NCBI GenBank assembly: GCA_027030065.1
Contig: JALVFK010000052.1
Coordinates: forward strand, 1-38,808
DNA length: 38,808 bases
Direction of reading: 5' to 3'
DNA from: Desulfurococcales archaeon
Lineage (GTDB): Archaea > Thermoproteota > Thermoprotei_A > Sulfolobales > WANQ01
The translations under genes and the position numbers were made by a program. This document shows, in pieces, positions 9,483 through 19,520 of the stretch. The notes beneath the pieces were generated by a model. It saw only the letters and a list, made by a program, of their open reading frames with translations, had not been told where the DNA came from and did no database searches. How positions within the stretch are numbered: the first letter of the stretch is position 1; every line of letters begins with the position of its first letter.

Positions 9483-9763
9483 ATTGTTCTTCTACCCTTC
9501 GAGCATGTATACTTTTCTTGAGGAGGTATAACGCTTCTCCGTATAAAAGCTTCTTTGTCTTAGAAGTACAAAAATTTTTTCTTAAATACCTGTATTTTTC
9601 ATGTACAGAGACTTTTTATTCTATATTAGTTTGATCTTATCAATATTACTTGTCTCATATAGTGTTTCTGTACTTTTAATATTTTATGGATTTGTATGTT
9701 ATTCCAAGCTGTTTAACGATAGTTTTTTATTGTATTGTTCTACCTTCTGGATAGGGTGTCCAT

Positions 9764-11068
9764 ATGGATAGTAAGTATATTATCGGAATAATTATAGCAT
9801 TGATAGTAGGAGTAGGAATAGGCTATGTGGTTCTAATGGGAACAGTAAAGCCCGTAACAACAACAATAACAGTCCCCAAGACCATTACCGCTACGTCAAC
9901 ACAAACATTGGTGAAGACTACAACTATTCCAACAACTACTGTTACAACTACAACACTAGTATCTACTATAGTCACTACGACAACCTATGAGAAAACTATT
10001 ACCAGTCCAACGACTAGTGTTACAACAATTACTAAACCAATAACATTAACCGTAACTTATACGTTAAATAAAACAATTACCAAGACTCTTGTTTACAAAG
10101 TAGTCTACGATGCCCTTGGACGTCTCATAACATTCAATAAGACTCCAGAGAGAATAATATGTCTAGCACCAAGTATTACCGAGATAGTCTTTGCTCTAGG
10201 ACTAGGCGATAAAATAGTTGGAGTTGACGACTATAGTAATTATCCGCCGGAAGTAAACGAGCTTGTTAAGGAGGGTAAGATCCAACGAGTAGGCGGTTAC
10301 TGGACACCAGATTTCGAGAAGATAGCTGAGCTTAAACCAGACCTAGTATTAGCTAGTGTTAGCCCTCACGCAAAGATGCTTGATAAGTTTAGGGAGCTTG
10401 GCTTAAAGGTGGTTTTCTTAAAGTCTAGTACTGCGCGAAACGCCTACGATATATATCAGGATATAATGTTGGTTGCATCGATATTCAATGTAGAGGATGA
10501 GGCTAAGAAACTAGTAGATGATATCCAGTCAACAATAGATAACGTAACCCAAACTCTAGCGAAAGCAAATGTTACTCCAGTAAGGACTCTGATAATACTA
10601 GGCCCGCCATCATGGGGTCTATGGACTACTGGTGGTGATACATTCATAGACTATGTTATAATGACCAGCGGTGGTGTGAATATTGCATCAAAGTATAGTG
10701 GATGGGTTAAACTAGACTATGAGGAAATACTGGCCCAAGATCCAGAAGTAATAATAATAAGCATTATGGGTACTAGAGAAGATGCTGAGAAAATATTCAA
10801 TGATATAGCTAATAGCCCGTTAAACCAAACAACAGCATTCAAGAATGGGAGAGTCTACGTGTTTATAGGTGAAGCAGACGATGTATTAATGAGACCGGGA
10901 CCACGTATAAGCATTGCCGTAAAGATATTATCACAAGTACTTCATCCAGAAGTATTTGGCGAGATAAATAGGAGTGATGTAATAAAAATGCCTTCACAGG
11001 AGACTATGGGATACGAACTAGGCATTACCAGCATTGGAGCTGGAGATGGTGTAAGGATTGAGTATTAG
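9764..11068 (+). CDS. ABC transporter substrate-binding protein, BtuF/FepB type, membrane-anchored with Thr-rich linker
   Basis: 434 aa; N-terminal TM, Thr-rich stalk, then PERIICLAPSITEIVFALGLGDKIVGVDDYSNYPPEV typical of periplasmic binding family 2. Confidence 0.9.
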   Translation: MDSKYIIGIIIALIVGVGIGYVVLMGTVKPVTTTITVPKTITATSTQTLVKTTTIPTTTVTTTTLVSTIVTTTTYEKTITSPTTSVTTITKPITLTVTYTLNKTITKTLVYKVVYDALGRLITFNKTPERIICLAPSITEIVFALGLGDKIVGVDDYSNYPPEVNELVKEGKIQRVGGYWTPDFEKIAELKPDLVLASVSPHAKMLDKFRELGLKVVFLKSSTARNAYDIYQDIMLVASIFNVEDEAKKLVDDIQSTIDNVTQTLAKANVTPVRTLIILGPPSWGLWTTGGDTFIDYVIMTSGGVNIASKYSGWVKLDYEEILAQDPEVIIISIMGTREDAEKIFNDIANSPLNQTTAFKNGRVYVFIGEADDVLMRPGPRISIAVKILSQVLHPEVFGEINRSDVIKMPSQETMGYELGITSIGAGDGVRIEY

Positions 11069-12128
11069 GAGACTTTATAGGCTTAGGATAAAACGTTTTT
11101 TATTCTCTCTTATATTTTCCCTAATCCTGTTATTTCTTATTGTAGTTTTATCCTTATCTATTGGTTCCTCAGAGTACGGCTTCCTCGATGTACTAAGATT
11201 ATTCCATCACGACTTCTTAAGTGTTTTTGGCATTAACTCCTCCAGGCCAGAAGGTTATGATAGAATAGCATTAATAGTATATTCTATTAGGTTTCCTAGA
11301 ACTCTCGTAGCATTATTGGCGGGCGCGGGACTAGGTATTGCTGGTGTCCTTATTCAAGCTATAACACGTAATCCTTTAGCTGAGCCCTTCCTCCTCGGCT
11401 TATCATCTACATCTCTCACGGTCGTAGGGGCGTCTATATTATTGGTTCCGGGGTTACTCTATGTTCGAGCTTATATTGTTCTTGTAGCTTTTCTCGGTGC
11501 TCTCCTTGGATTCTCTTTAACAATGAGTTTGAGTGAGCTAGCTGGTGGTAGTGCTTTAACGCTTATACTTGCTGGTATAGCTGTTTCATCTGCTTTTAGT
11601 GGGCTAGCACACATAATAGCTTTCCTAGTTCAAGTGAAGTTCAATACTCCCTTCCTAATATTACTGCTTGGTAGCTTTTCGAATGTTTTGAAAAGCGATA
11701 TATTCCCTATGATTATTTCATTATTGATAGGTTTTACTGCTTCAATAATTCTATCAAAGGCACTAAACGCTATTCTCTACGGCGATGAATATGCTAGCCA
11801 GCTGGGATATAATCCTAGGCATATTAGGAGGCTTTCAGCATTATTCTCAGCACTGCTTACTGGCGTTACTGTTGCTATAGCTGGTATAATCGGATTTGTG
11901 GGTCTTGTTGTACCTCATATAGCCCGGTTTCTTGTGGGAAGCGATCACAGGATTGTTGTCCCATTATCTGCTGTTATAGGTGGTCTCGTATTATTGTTGG
12001 CTGATATTATTGCAAGAATACTGTCATATTCTACTGGTATTAGTGGTATTCCAGTAGGAGCTATAACAAGCATGATTGGTGCTCCATTTTTCGCTTACTT
12101 ATTGGTTAAGAGGATGAGGGGTACGTAG
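11058..12128 (+). CDS. ABC transporter permease, FecCD/BtuC family
   Basis: 356 aa; RFPRTLVALLAGAGLGIAGVLIQAITRNPLAEPFLLGLSS and GIIGFVGLVVPHIARFLVGSDHRIVVPLSAVIGG. Confidence 0.95.
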   Translation: MSIRRLYRLRIKRFLFSLIFSLILLFLIVVLSLSIGSSEYGFLDVLRLFHHDFLSVFGINSSRPEGYDRIALIVYSIRFPRTLVALLAGAGLGIAGVLIQAITRNPLAEPFLLGLSSTSLTVVGASILLVPGLLYVRAYIVLVAFLGALLGFSLTMSLSELAGGSALTLILAGIAVSSAFSGLAHIIAFLVQVKFNTPFLILLLGSFSNVLKSDIFPMIISLLIGFTASIILSKALNAILYGDEYASQLGYNPRHIRRLSALFSALLTGVTVAIAGIIGFVGLVVPHIARFLVGSDHRIVVPLSAVIGGLVLLLADIIARILSYSTGISGIPVGAITSMIGAPFFAYLLVKRMRGT

Positions 12129-12907
12129 TGAAGCTACGAGTAGCAAATATAGAATTCTACTATGATTCTACTCTAGCTTTAAGGAATATAGTTTTTGAGA
12201 CTAGTGAAGGAGAACTAACCAGCATTATTGGCCCTAATGGTGCTGGTAAGACTACTTTGTTGAAGGTTATTGCTAGGCTATTAAAACCTAGGAAAGGAGT
12301 TGTATATGTTGATGGGGTTGATTTATGGAGGCTTAGTCCACGAGAAGTGGCTAAAAAGATTGCTTACTCGTCTACTTATGTAAGTGAGGGGTTTAATACA
12401 ACAGTACTAGACTACTTGTTAACCGCCCGTTATCCACATGCCCGCTTACTCTCTTTAATAGATAGAGAAGAGGATCTAGGAGTCATAGAGAACGTTTTAT
12501 CAAAACTCGACATATCTCATCTAGCCGACCGTAGACTAGACCAGTTAAGTAGTGGTGAGCTTCAACGTGTTCTAATAGCTAGACTGCTCGTACAAGAACC
12601 CAAGGTCCTCTTAATTGATGAACCTACTGCCCACTTGGATTTAAGGTATCAGTTAGAGTCTATGGAGCTTTTAAGAGAGATCACCTTAAGGGAAAACCTT
12701 GTAACGATTATAACTACTCACAAGCTATGGATTGCAGCCAAGTATTCTGATAAAACTATTCTCTTAGATAAGGGTAGGATTGTAGCAATTGGTTCTCCTG
12801 AGGAGGTTATAACGCCAGAAAACATTGTTAGTACTTATCGGGTTAAGATAAAGGTGTATAGAGACCCGCAGCTGGGATTAATTGTTGTACCATTAGAGCC
12901 CGTTTAA
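12128..12907 (+). CDS. ABC transporter ATP-binding protein, FepC/BtuD type
   Basis: 259 aa; Walker A GPNGAGKTT, signature LSSGELQRVLIAR, Walker B VLLIDEPTAHLD; overlaps the permease stop by 1 nt. Confidence 0.95.
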   Translation: MKLRVANIEFYYDSTLALRNIVFETSEGELTSIIGPNGAGKTTLLKVIARLLKPRKGVVYVDGVDLWRLSPREVAKKIAYSSTYVSEGFNTTVLDYLLTARYPHARLLSLIDREEDLGVIENVLSKLDISHLADRRLDQLSSGELQRVLIARLLVQEPKVLLIDEPTAHLDLRYQLESMELLREITLRENLVTIITTHKLWIAAKYSDKTILLDKGRIVAIGSPEEVITPENIVSTYRVKIKVYRDPQLGLIVVPLEPV

Positions 12908-12914
12908 TATAATC

Positions 12915-14291
12915 CTACTGGTTCCTAAGCTTCTCTATTGTTTTTGTGAAGTCTACTGCATATTTGTTCTCATCTACTTCAATGACAACGTCTTTCGAGT
13001 CTCCAATAACTTTTGCGACAACGACATAGTAGTTTATGGGTGATGCAAGTCCTGTATGTGAGGCCTTTTCTTCTAGTTTATTGAGTATTCTCCGTATACT
13101 GTTTCCGGAGAGGTTGCTCCATTTTACTTCTATGAATGTTGTAGATTTTCTGGGATCTCGTATTATTATGTCTATTTCGAGTCCTCTATGCCACCATTTT
13201 CCGACCTCTACTGGTTTAGTCTTTAGTACTCCCATGTGGTATAGCTCGGGTATTGTTTGCTCTACTATTAACTCGAATATCTTTGCAATGTACTGGTCTA
13301 GGGTTTCTTTTACGGCTTCTACTGCTTCTTTAACGTAGCCTGCTTCTACTAGTCCTCTATTCCTTATAATATACTTGAACCAGAAGTGAAAGTAGTTATC
13401 AGTAAAGTATAGTCTGCTTTTCTTCTTAAAGCCTAAGGGTCTACGATACGCTATTATTTCTAGTTCTCTTAGAACACTTATGTAATGGTTCATACTTCTA
13501 GGATCAACTCCGATAATATTAGCTATTTCCGATGGCCGGTTATATCCGTCTGCTAGAGCTTTTAGTATAGCCATATAGGTTCTGGGTTCTCTTACCTCTT
13601 GTCTAAGAAAGTCTTCTGCTTCTGTTAACAAATAGCTTCCAGGTGATAGGATTTCATAGAGTAGTTTATCGATGTTTTCCTTATTGTATGCGTATTTTAG
13701 GTAAGCTGGGGTTCCTCCAAGTATGCTGTATCCTTTAATAGAGTCTTCTATGCTCATTTTATTGAAGAATCCTAGGGCTTGTGGTAACCTTATGGGCTTT
13801 AACTTTATGCTACTTGTTCTCCGGCCGAATAGTGGGCTCTTGTATCCTAGTAATTGTTTCTCAAAGAACGATACAGCTGAACCGCTGAGAACTATTTTTA
13901 TATTTGTATTAGTGAGAATTGTATCTATTGTTTTTTGAAGTCTTGAGACAATTGAGGGGTCTGCTTCAACTATGTACTGGAACTCGTCTAAGACTACTGC
14001 TATTTTGTCGTTTCTCTTATCTACGGCTATTCTTGTTATTGCTTCAACTATATCGTTGGGAGTCCATACTCCTAGTTCTCTTCCTATCAAGGTTGAGAAT
14101 TCTTCTGATAATTGTTTGTATGATAGCTGCGAAGCTATATAGTATATTCCTCTTTTATCCTTAATCCATTCTGATAAGAGTCTAGTCTTTCCTATTCTCC
14201 TTCTACCATAGACTATTATTAAGCTGAATCCCGGTTTCTTGTACTCTTTCTCTAATAGTTCTAGTTCTACGTGTCTATTGATGAAGGGTAT
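12915..14291 (-). CDS. Archaeal ATPase (ArchATPase plus DUF234-like C-terminus); start codon apparently missing or non-canonical
   Basis: Track ORF ends at TTG 14090, but the same frame is open to TAG 14372-14370 and encodes IPFINRHVELELLEKEYKKPGFSLIIVYGRRRIGKTRLLSEWIKDKRGIYYIASQLSYKQLSEEFSTLIGREL; Walker A GRRRIGKT at 14207-14184; no ATG/GTG/TTG upstream of it in frame. Confidence 0.75.
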   Translation of the reverse strand: MPFINRHVELELLEKEYKKPGFSLIIVYGRRRIGKTRLLSEWIKDKRGIYYIASQLSYKQLSEEFSTLIGRELGVWTPNDIVEAITRIAVDKRNDKIAVVLDEFQYIVEADPSIVSRLQKTIDTILTNTNIKIVLSGSAVSFFEKQLLGYKSPLFGRRTSSIKLKPIRLPQALGFFNKMSIEDSIKGYSILGGTPAYLKYAYNKENIDKLLYEILSPGSYLLTEAEDFLRQEVREPRTYMAILKALADGYNRPSEIANIIGVDPRSMNHYISVLRELEIIAYRRPLGFKKKSRLYFTDNYFHFWFKYIIRNRGLVEAGYVKEAVEAVKETLDQYIAKIFELIVEQTIPELYHMGVLKTKPVEVGKWWHRGLEIDIIIRDPRKSTTFIEVKWSNLSGNSIRRILNKLEEKASHTGLASPINYYVVVAKVIGDSKDVVIEVDENKYAVDFTKTIEKLRNQ

Positions 14292-14338
14292 GGTACTCGT
14301 GTTTATCCCCGGGGAAATAGTAGGATTCGTATCTAGAA

Positions 14339-14358
14339 AAGCATATCTAGATATGCTT
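14339..14358. repeat. 20-bp perfect palindrome AAGCATATCTAGATATGCTT
   Basis: Read directly; lies at the aldolase stop codon, about 50 bp upstream of the presumed ATPase start. Confidence 0.9.
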
Positions 14359-14956
14359 ATTTTGATACGCTATATATCTTGCGATATAGTACTATTTTTG
14401 CTAGGTCCTCTAGGGCTTCTAACGCGTCTATAGCCTCATAGATGTTTTTGGCTACAGCAATAACTCCGTGGCCTAATAGGATTAGGACACGGCACTTCTT
14501 CGCCTCTTCTCCTACACGTTTTGCTAATTCTACTGAGCCTGGTGGGAGTCTTTCTATTCTTCCAACACAGTCTCCTATAGCATAGTATGCTTCTACATAC
14601 TCGTATGGCTCTATGTCGAAGCCTTGTTCACCTACTATTAGTGTAAGAGGACTATGGGCGTGTACCACCGCCTTAACCTCGGGATTGTTCTTATAGATTT
14701 CAGCATGCATTCTATACTCTATGGAGGGCCTATGTTTACCCGTCCACTTGCCGTCAAAGTATACTACAACCATATCATCGGGCTTCAAGTCATGTTTAGG
14801 CAGCCCGCTTGGAGTTATGAGAAAAGAGGTCTCACTAATTTTTATACTAGCATTTCCGCCACGAATATTAATTAGACCCCTATTGTATAGAAGCTTCATT
14901 GCTTCAGCTAACTGTCTCCTAGCTTCGGCTATTTCCTCCGCATTCATGTTGATCAA
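14357..14956 (-). CDS. Class II aldolase/adducin family protein (fuculose-phosphate aldolase-like)
   Basis: 199 aa; INIRGGNASIKISETSFLITPSGLPKHDL, VVHAHSPLT and LGHGVIAVAKNIYEAIDALEALEDLAKI. Confidence 0.85.
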   Translation of the reverse strand: MINMNAEEIAEARRQLAEAMKLLYNRGLINIRGGNASIKISETSFLITPSGLPKHDLKPDDMVVVYFDGKWTGKHRPSIEYRMHAEIYKNNPEVKAVVHAHSPLTLIVGEQGFDIEPYEYVEAYYAIGDCVGRIERLPPGSVELAKRVGEEAKKCRVLILLGHGVIAVAKNIYEAIDALEALEDLAKIVLYRKIYSVSK

Positions 14957-15762
14957 CTCTTAGAGACCAGTATCTCACGGTTTCTTATTACTATAGGTAC
15001 TATTATTTCGTCAACACCTCTAGCAAACAACGTATCCATAAGCTTCTCTGGGTTCTTCTCCTCAATAGCCGTAGATAGGGATGGATCAAAGGGCAACATA
15101 CCCAGATATTGGACATGTAATTCTCTAGCTAATTCCTCTCCTACGGGCTTGCCTAGAGGATATATTGTTTTACCATCTATCTTCATGTACGCCATGTTCT
15201 CTACTAACCCCATTATCCTAACCCGCAAATCCCTGAACAATAATATGGTCTTGCTAGCAACAACTCTTGCTAAAGCAGAAGGAGTCATTATGACCAAAGC
15301 CTCTTTCTCAACGGGTATAAGAGTCGATGAAGCTATTACCTCATCACCAGTACCTGGAGGCAAATCTACTATAAGGAAATCGAGCTCACCCCACTTAGTT
15401 ATCGCTAGTAGCTCAGTTATAGCATCTCTCTTATTCTTACCGTGAATAGGTACTGGTCTATTCTTAGCAAACAAGCCTAGGCTCATAACCTTTACTCCAA
15501 TAATAACCGGTGGTACTAGCCCCTCCTTACTCTCCTCAGGCTCATAACCTTCTATATCGAATATAGTCGGTATAACTGATCCATGGAGATCTAGGTCTAG
15601 TAATCCTACAGCATAACCCTTCGAGGATAATAGCAAGGCTATAGTTGCAGCTGTTACACTCTTACCGACACCACCTTTCCCACTTCCAACTAGGAGGACG
15701 TAGTCTACCTTTGAGAACTGTTTCCCAATAGCTTCAAGTCTGGGATCAATAACTGTGTTCAT
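14953..15762 (-). CDS. Mrp/MinD-type P-loop ATPase, probable archaeal HypB-like Ni chaperone
   Basis: 269 aa; deviant Walker A GSGKGGVGKSVTAAT, FLIVDLPPGTGDE; overlaps hypA, as with the Mrp-type HypB/HypA pair of Thermococcus. Confidence 0.8.
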   Translation of the reverse strand: MNTVIDPRLEAIGKQFSKVDYVLLVGSGKGGVGKSVTAATIALLLSSKGYAVGLLDLDLHGSVIPTIFDIEGYEPEESKEGLVPPVIIGVKVMSLGLFAKNRPVPIHGKNKRDAITELLAITKWGELDFLIVDLPPGTGDEVIASSTLIPVEKEALVIMTPSALARVVASKTILLFRDLRVRIMGLVENMAYMKIDGKTIYPLGKPVGEELARELHVQYLGMLPFDPSLSTAIEEKNPEKLMDTLFARGVDEIIVPIVIRNREILVSKS

Positions 15763-16214
15763 TGCTTCTCACCCTCTTCTAGTTCAAGTACAACTGATTT
15801 AATCCAGACACCTCTACCAGCAACAATCTCTATATCGGGGCTACCACATCTTGGGCAACGAATATAGGTTGAAACTAGCTCGGGTACATAGTGTACGGGA
15901 TTCTCGCATTCCTCTCCAGGTTTTAGGTCTGGGCAAAAGATTCTCCTCAACTGCTCGAAGACTTCACCAAAACCAAACTCGTATCCACACGTATTGCATT
16001 TAAGCCTAGCCTTCTCCTCCTCAATCACAACATTTACCTTACTACCTAGTTCCTCCTCACTTAAAGTGGTTATAGCGTCCCTTAGAATATTCTTATCTAT
16101 TTGAGATAATTCACCAACAACAAGTCTTACCTCTCTAACACCTTTAGCCTTCTTTTCATCCATAATCTTCTTCAAGGTGAGAACTACTCCTGAAGCAAGA
16201 CTCCATTCATGCAT
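15759..16214 (-). CDS. hypA: Hydrogenase nickel incorporation protein HypA
   Basis: 151 aa; MHEWSLASGVV Ni-binding N-terminus, CNTC...CPRC zinc site. Confidence 0.92.
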   Translation of the reverse strand: MHEWSLASGVVLTLKKIMDEKKAKGVREVRLVVGELSQIDKNILRDAITTLSEEELGSKVNVVIEEEKARLKCNTCGYEFGFGEVFEQLRRIFCPDLKPGEECENPVHYVPELVSTYIRCPRCGSPDIEIVAGRGVWIKSVVLELEEGEKQ

Positions 16215-16226
16215 GGTTCATCGAAC

Positions 16227-16838
16227 CTACAACTCTATATTTGCGTGTACAGCACGTAAATCCTCCTCCGTCTTACCCAGTCTCTCCATAAGCTCCACTA
16301 CAACTGAGTCAAGAAAAACCATAACTGTATCCTCGAAAAGTGTTCCAAGAGGAGCAAGTGGTTCATGTATGCCCAAGATCTGTCTAGCAAAATAGTCTTC
16401 CTCGCGTGCGATCTTAGTCCTACCCGGAACCTCTACAACAATATCAGCTATACGTGCAAGAGGACTATCCGGATAACTCGTTATCGCAATAACAGTTGCA
16501 CCAACCTGTTTTGCTGCCTCAGCAGCTGTAACTATGAGCTTCGTTCTGCCGGAACCAGATATAGCTACAACTATATCTCCCCTACCTATACGTGGAACGA
16601 TGGTTTCCCCTAAAACGTAGACAGTATATCCTAGATGAAGTAGACGCATAGCAAAAGCCCTTCCAACAAGACCACTCCTACCAGCACCCATAACAAGTAT
16701 CTTCACATTGGGCTTACCGTAAACTTTTGTTAAAGTATTAATCATTCTTTCAAGTTGCTCACGCTTAATCTCGCGTGTAGCAGAAATAATGAAATCTGCG
16801 ATACTATACATGGTTTTGTAAACATTCTCAACCATCAA
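16227..16838 (-). CDS. 6-phospho-3-hexuloisomerase (SIS domain)
   Basis: 203 aa; [62 protein letters not shown]. Confidence 0.92.
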   Translation of the reverse strand: MMVENVYKTMYSIADFIISATREIKREQLERMINTLTKVYGKPNVKILVMGAGRSGLVGRAFAMRLLHLGYTVYVLGETIVPRIGRGDIVVAISGSGRTKLIVTAAEAAKQVGATVIAITSYPDSPLARIADIVVEVPGRTKIAREEDYFARQILGIHEPLAPLGTLFEDTVMVFLDSVVVELMERLGKTEEDLRAVHANIEL

Positions 16839-17059
16839 TCAGTCCCAGGTGAAACTAGTTCGCCTCTAGGATAAAAATTAAGTGTCACATATTTGTCCCC
16901 AACTAGTTCGAAAAATTACCTACTTTTTCAATAGGTCTCATTTAGCGTAATACTGTAGAAATATAAAGTTTCTTCTAATCGAGAAGGAAATTATTGGTGA
17001 TAAAATCTATAAGCAAAATTTCTACACGATAAAATCCTAGAATAAAGGTAAAAAACATA

Positions 17060-18100
17060 ATGGAAACCAGGGAGCTGTTTGACTTACTAGAAAAACTGTA
17101 TAAAACAAGTGTATTGGGTTTAAGTAGGCTTGCAAGAGCCCTAAATATATCATATAACAAATTATACGTCTTTATTAATTCCCTTAGAAGACTAGGTTTT
17201 GAAATAGTTCCGTGCATTAATCTAAGGTTTGTCAAACTCGGTGTAATGATAGTACTAAGTGATAAACCAATAATTGATGATTGTAAACCCTTATTTCCTA
17301 AAGGTCATTTCGTGCTTCTCATGGTACCCCTAGATATAGGATATAAGGACTTGAGATCCATAATAGGCCCATCAGTAAGCTCCTTAAAGGTCTATTTTAT
17401 AGAAGAAGCCCAGTTACCAAAGCCTATGCTTGCGAAATATAACGTCGATAGCAGTTTTGAGATACTTAAAAAAGAGAGAGTATGGAGGCTACTCTTAGAA
17501 ACAATTGAAAGAATTGATAGGATGCAAATAGAACATGCAACATACTCTAATATTGTTTATAGCGAAAGATATAAAGTAAGTAAGATAGATTTAAAGATAA
17601 TGAATGAGCTAGTGAAAGATCCGTTTATTTCATCAAAGAAACTCGCAGAGAAACTAGGCATATCTGTGGGGAAGCTTAGAAGAAGGATGGTTATTCGTAT
17701 AGAGCCGTTGATGAAGGGATATAGAGTTTTATGGGCACCATACTATAGGCTGTTTAATGCAATATTGTTTAATGTTTTTAGAGTTAAATCTATTTCTTCG
17801 AGAATTCTCTATGAGATATTATCGGAGTTCCCTTTATCGGTTTTAACAGCATATAATTCAAATGAGAACATAATTGTTAATGCACTACTTGTTGACAGTC
17901 TAACATATGATTATACTAGAAAGTATTTGAGAATTGCTGAAAGAGAATATGGTGTAGAGATAATTGATTCTTGGGGCTATTTATATTCTGGTTTAGAGAA
18001 ACAAGTAATACCGTGTAGAGCTCTAGTAGAATATGACAAGAGGTCTAAGAGGTTCCGATTAAAAATGCCTCCTACCAGGACTACTGGCACCGAGCTATAG
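17060..18100 (+). CDS. Predicted transcriptional regulator with two HTH segments
   Basis: 346 aa; HTH-like SVLGLSRLARALNISYNKLYVFINSLRRLGFEIV and DPFISSKKLAEKLGISVGKLRRRMVIRIEPLM. Confidence 0.65.
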   Translation: METRELFDLLEKLYKTSVLGLSRLARALNISYNKLYVFINSLRRLGFEIVPCINLRFVKLGVMIVLSDKPIIDDCKPLFPKGHFVLLMVPLDIGYKDLRSIIGPSVSSLKVYFIEEAQLPKPMLAKYNVDSSFEILKKERVWRLLLETIERIDRMQIEHATYSNIVYSERYKVSKIDLKIMNELVKDPFISSKKLAEKLGISVGKLRRRMVIRIEPLMKGYRVLWAPYYRLFNAILFNVFRVKSISSRILYEILSEFPLSVLTAYNSNENIIVNALLVDSLTYDYTRKYLRIAEREYGVEIIDSWGYLYSGLEKQVIPCRALVEYDKRSKRFRLKMPPTRTTGTEL

Positions 18101-18755
18101 CTTTAGGTATTTCAGATAACTCATTTACTACTATGTCGGCATTATCTGCGAGTTTTATAGAACAGTTATACGCTATACCGCAACCAGCAAGTTTTATTAC
18201 GCCGATGTCCCAATCCGAGTCTCCCACATATATTGTCTCCCTTATACTTACTCCGTAGTGTCTAGCACTCCACAACAATGTGAGGGGTTTCCTGTAGGGG
18301 GGCATGCGTGCACGCTGATTCTCTGATACAATTCCATTACTGGTAAATGTTATTGGGTTAGCGATCCAGAAGTCGAATTCATATTTACTTGCTATTTTTT
18401 CGGCTAACTGACCTATACCAGCACTTATAATTCCTACTATGAATCCCTTATTCTTAAGCTCACCTACAACTCTACTAACGTTGTCGTTTACTTTTATCCC
18501 ATCTATGGCTTCGAGTAAGTCTTCCCGTCTAAGCTTTCTGCCGAGCGCTTTATTCCATAGCTCTATATCCCTTCTTATCCATTCATTATAGTCTATCCGA
18601 CCCCATACGTAGTCTAAAAAATTCTTCCTCCTCGAACTTATGGGTACACCAAAATAGTCGTGAACGTATTCCCAACTACTCTTAGATTTTGTTAAAACTC
18701 CGTCCAGATCAAAGGCTATTAACTTATATTTTCTAGTGGACAATTTGGTAACCAC
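18081..18755 (-). CDS. HAD-superfamily phosphatase (phosphoserine phosphatase-like)
   Basis: 224 aa; AFDLDGVLTKSKSSWE, IISAGIGQLAEKIA, YVGDSDWDIGVIKLAGCGIAYN. Confidence 0.88.
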   Translation of the reverse strand: MVTKLSTRKYKLIAFDLDGVLTKSKSSWEYVHDYFGVPISSRRKNFLDYVWGRIDYNEWIRRDIELWNKALGRKLRREDLLEAIDGIKVNDNVSRVVGELKNKGFIVGIISAGIGQLAEKIASKYEFDFWIANPITFTSNGIVSENQRARMPPYRKPLTLLWSARHYGVSIRETIYVGDSDWDIGVIKLAGCGIAYNCSIKLADNADIVVNELSEIPKAIARCQ

Positions 18756-18836
18756 TTTCTCGAACTTTATCTAGACTAGGAGTACTTGGATGTGATAAAA
18801 ATATTGTATTATATCCAATTATTAGGATGCTCTCTT

Positions 18837-19415
18837 CTAAGAGCTTAGCCGTAATAGTGTTTCAATTACATCTATTATCGTGTTGAGGCTGAGCTTCTTC
18901 TTAGACCCCGTTATCTCTAAGTCTAGATTATATGATTTATCTACGGGGTCGTAGGAGACTATTACTCTACCGAGTCCTCTAATAGTTATACTTAGAGTCG
19001 TCCCTATTCTCTCAACTATAGCTCTATCTCCAACCACACTAGTTATCTTATCGAAGGCTTCCTCTACTTCCTTTAACTCTTTCTTCTCCTTACCTAGTGC
19101 TTGGAGTCTCGCATCAATTGCTTCAACTATCTCTGGAATATCCTTGTACTTCTCTTTAGCTAAACGCAGTATCTCATCAATTAAGTCTATTTTACCCGCA
19201 TCCTTTAGAAACTTCACTAGCTCGTCAAAGTCTGGGCTACGTAAATAGTCTACGAGCTTCTTTATGTCTCCTCCAAAAGCAGAGAACTTGTATTTCTCCT
19301 CGGCTTTCTCAATCATCTTCCTGACATCGTCTGCTACCTGTTTTGCTATATCCATTTTAGACGCTAGCACATAGTTTACGATATGTCTTAGGAAATCAAC
19401 CTTCTTAGCACTCAT
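18837..19415 (-). CDS. Hypothetical protein, conserved-looking helical
   Basis: 192 aa ORF with Lys/Glu-rich helical composition; no recognised family. Confidence 0.6.
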   Translation of the reverse strand: MSAKKVDFLRHIVNYVLASKMDIAKQVADDVRKMIEKAEEKYKFSAFGGDIKKLVDYLRSPDFDELVKFLKDAGKIDLIDEILRLAKEKYKDIPEIVEAIDARLQALGKEKKELKEVEEAFDKITSVVGDRAIVERIGTTLSITIRGLGRVIVSYDPVDKSYNLDLEITGSKKKLSLNTIIDVIETLLRLSS

Positions 19416-19520
19416 GAGGTCAACACCCTCTTAGAGTTATTTATGTGTTAGGGGTTGTTGGCGATACAGCCCAGTATAATGGTATATTTATTGATTAAAA
19501 AGGTAACCATCAACACTCTG

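Noticed and set aside
9483-9763. Possible cobalamin-type riboswitch upstream of the BtuF-like gene
   Set aside because: Region is AT-rich with no recognisable B12-box or GC-rich stems; only a weak CTGTA/TACAG repeat
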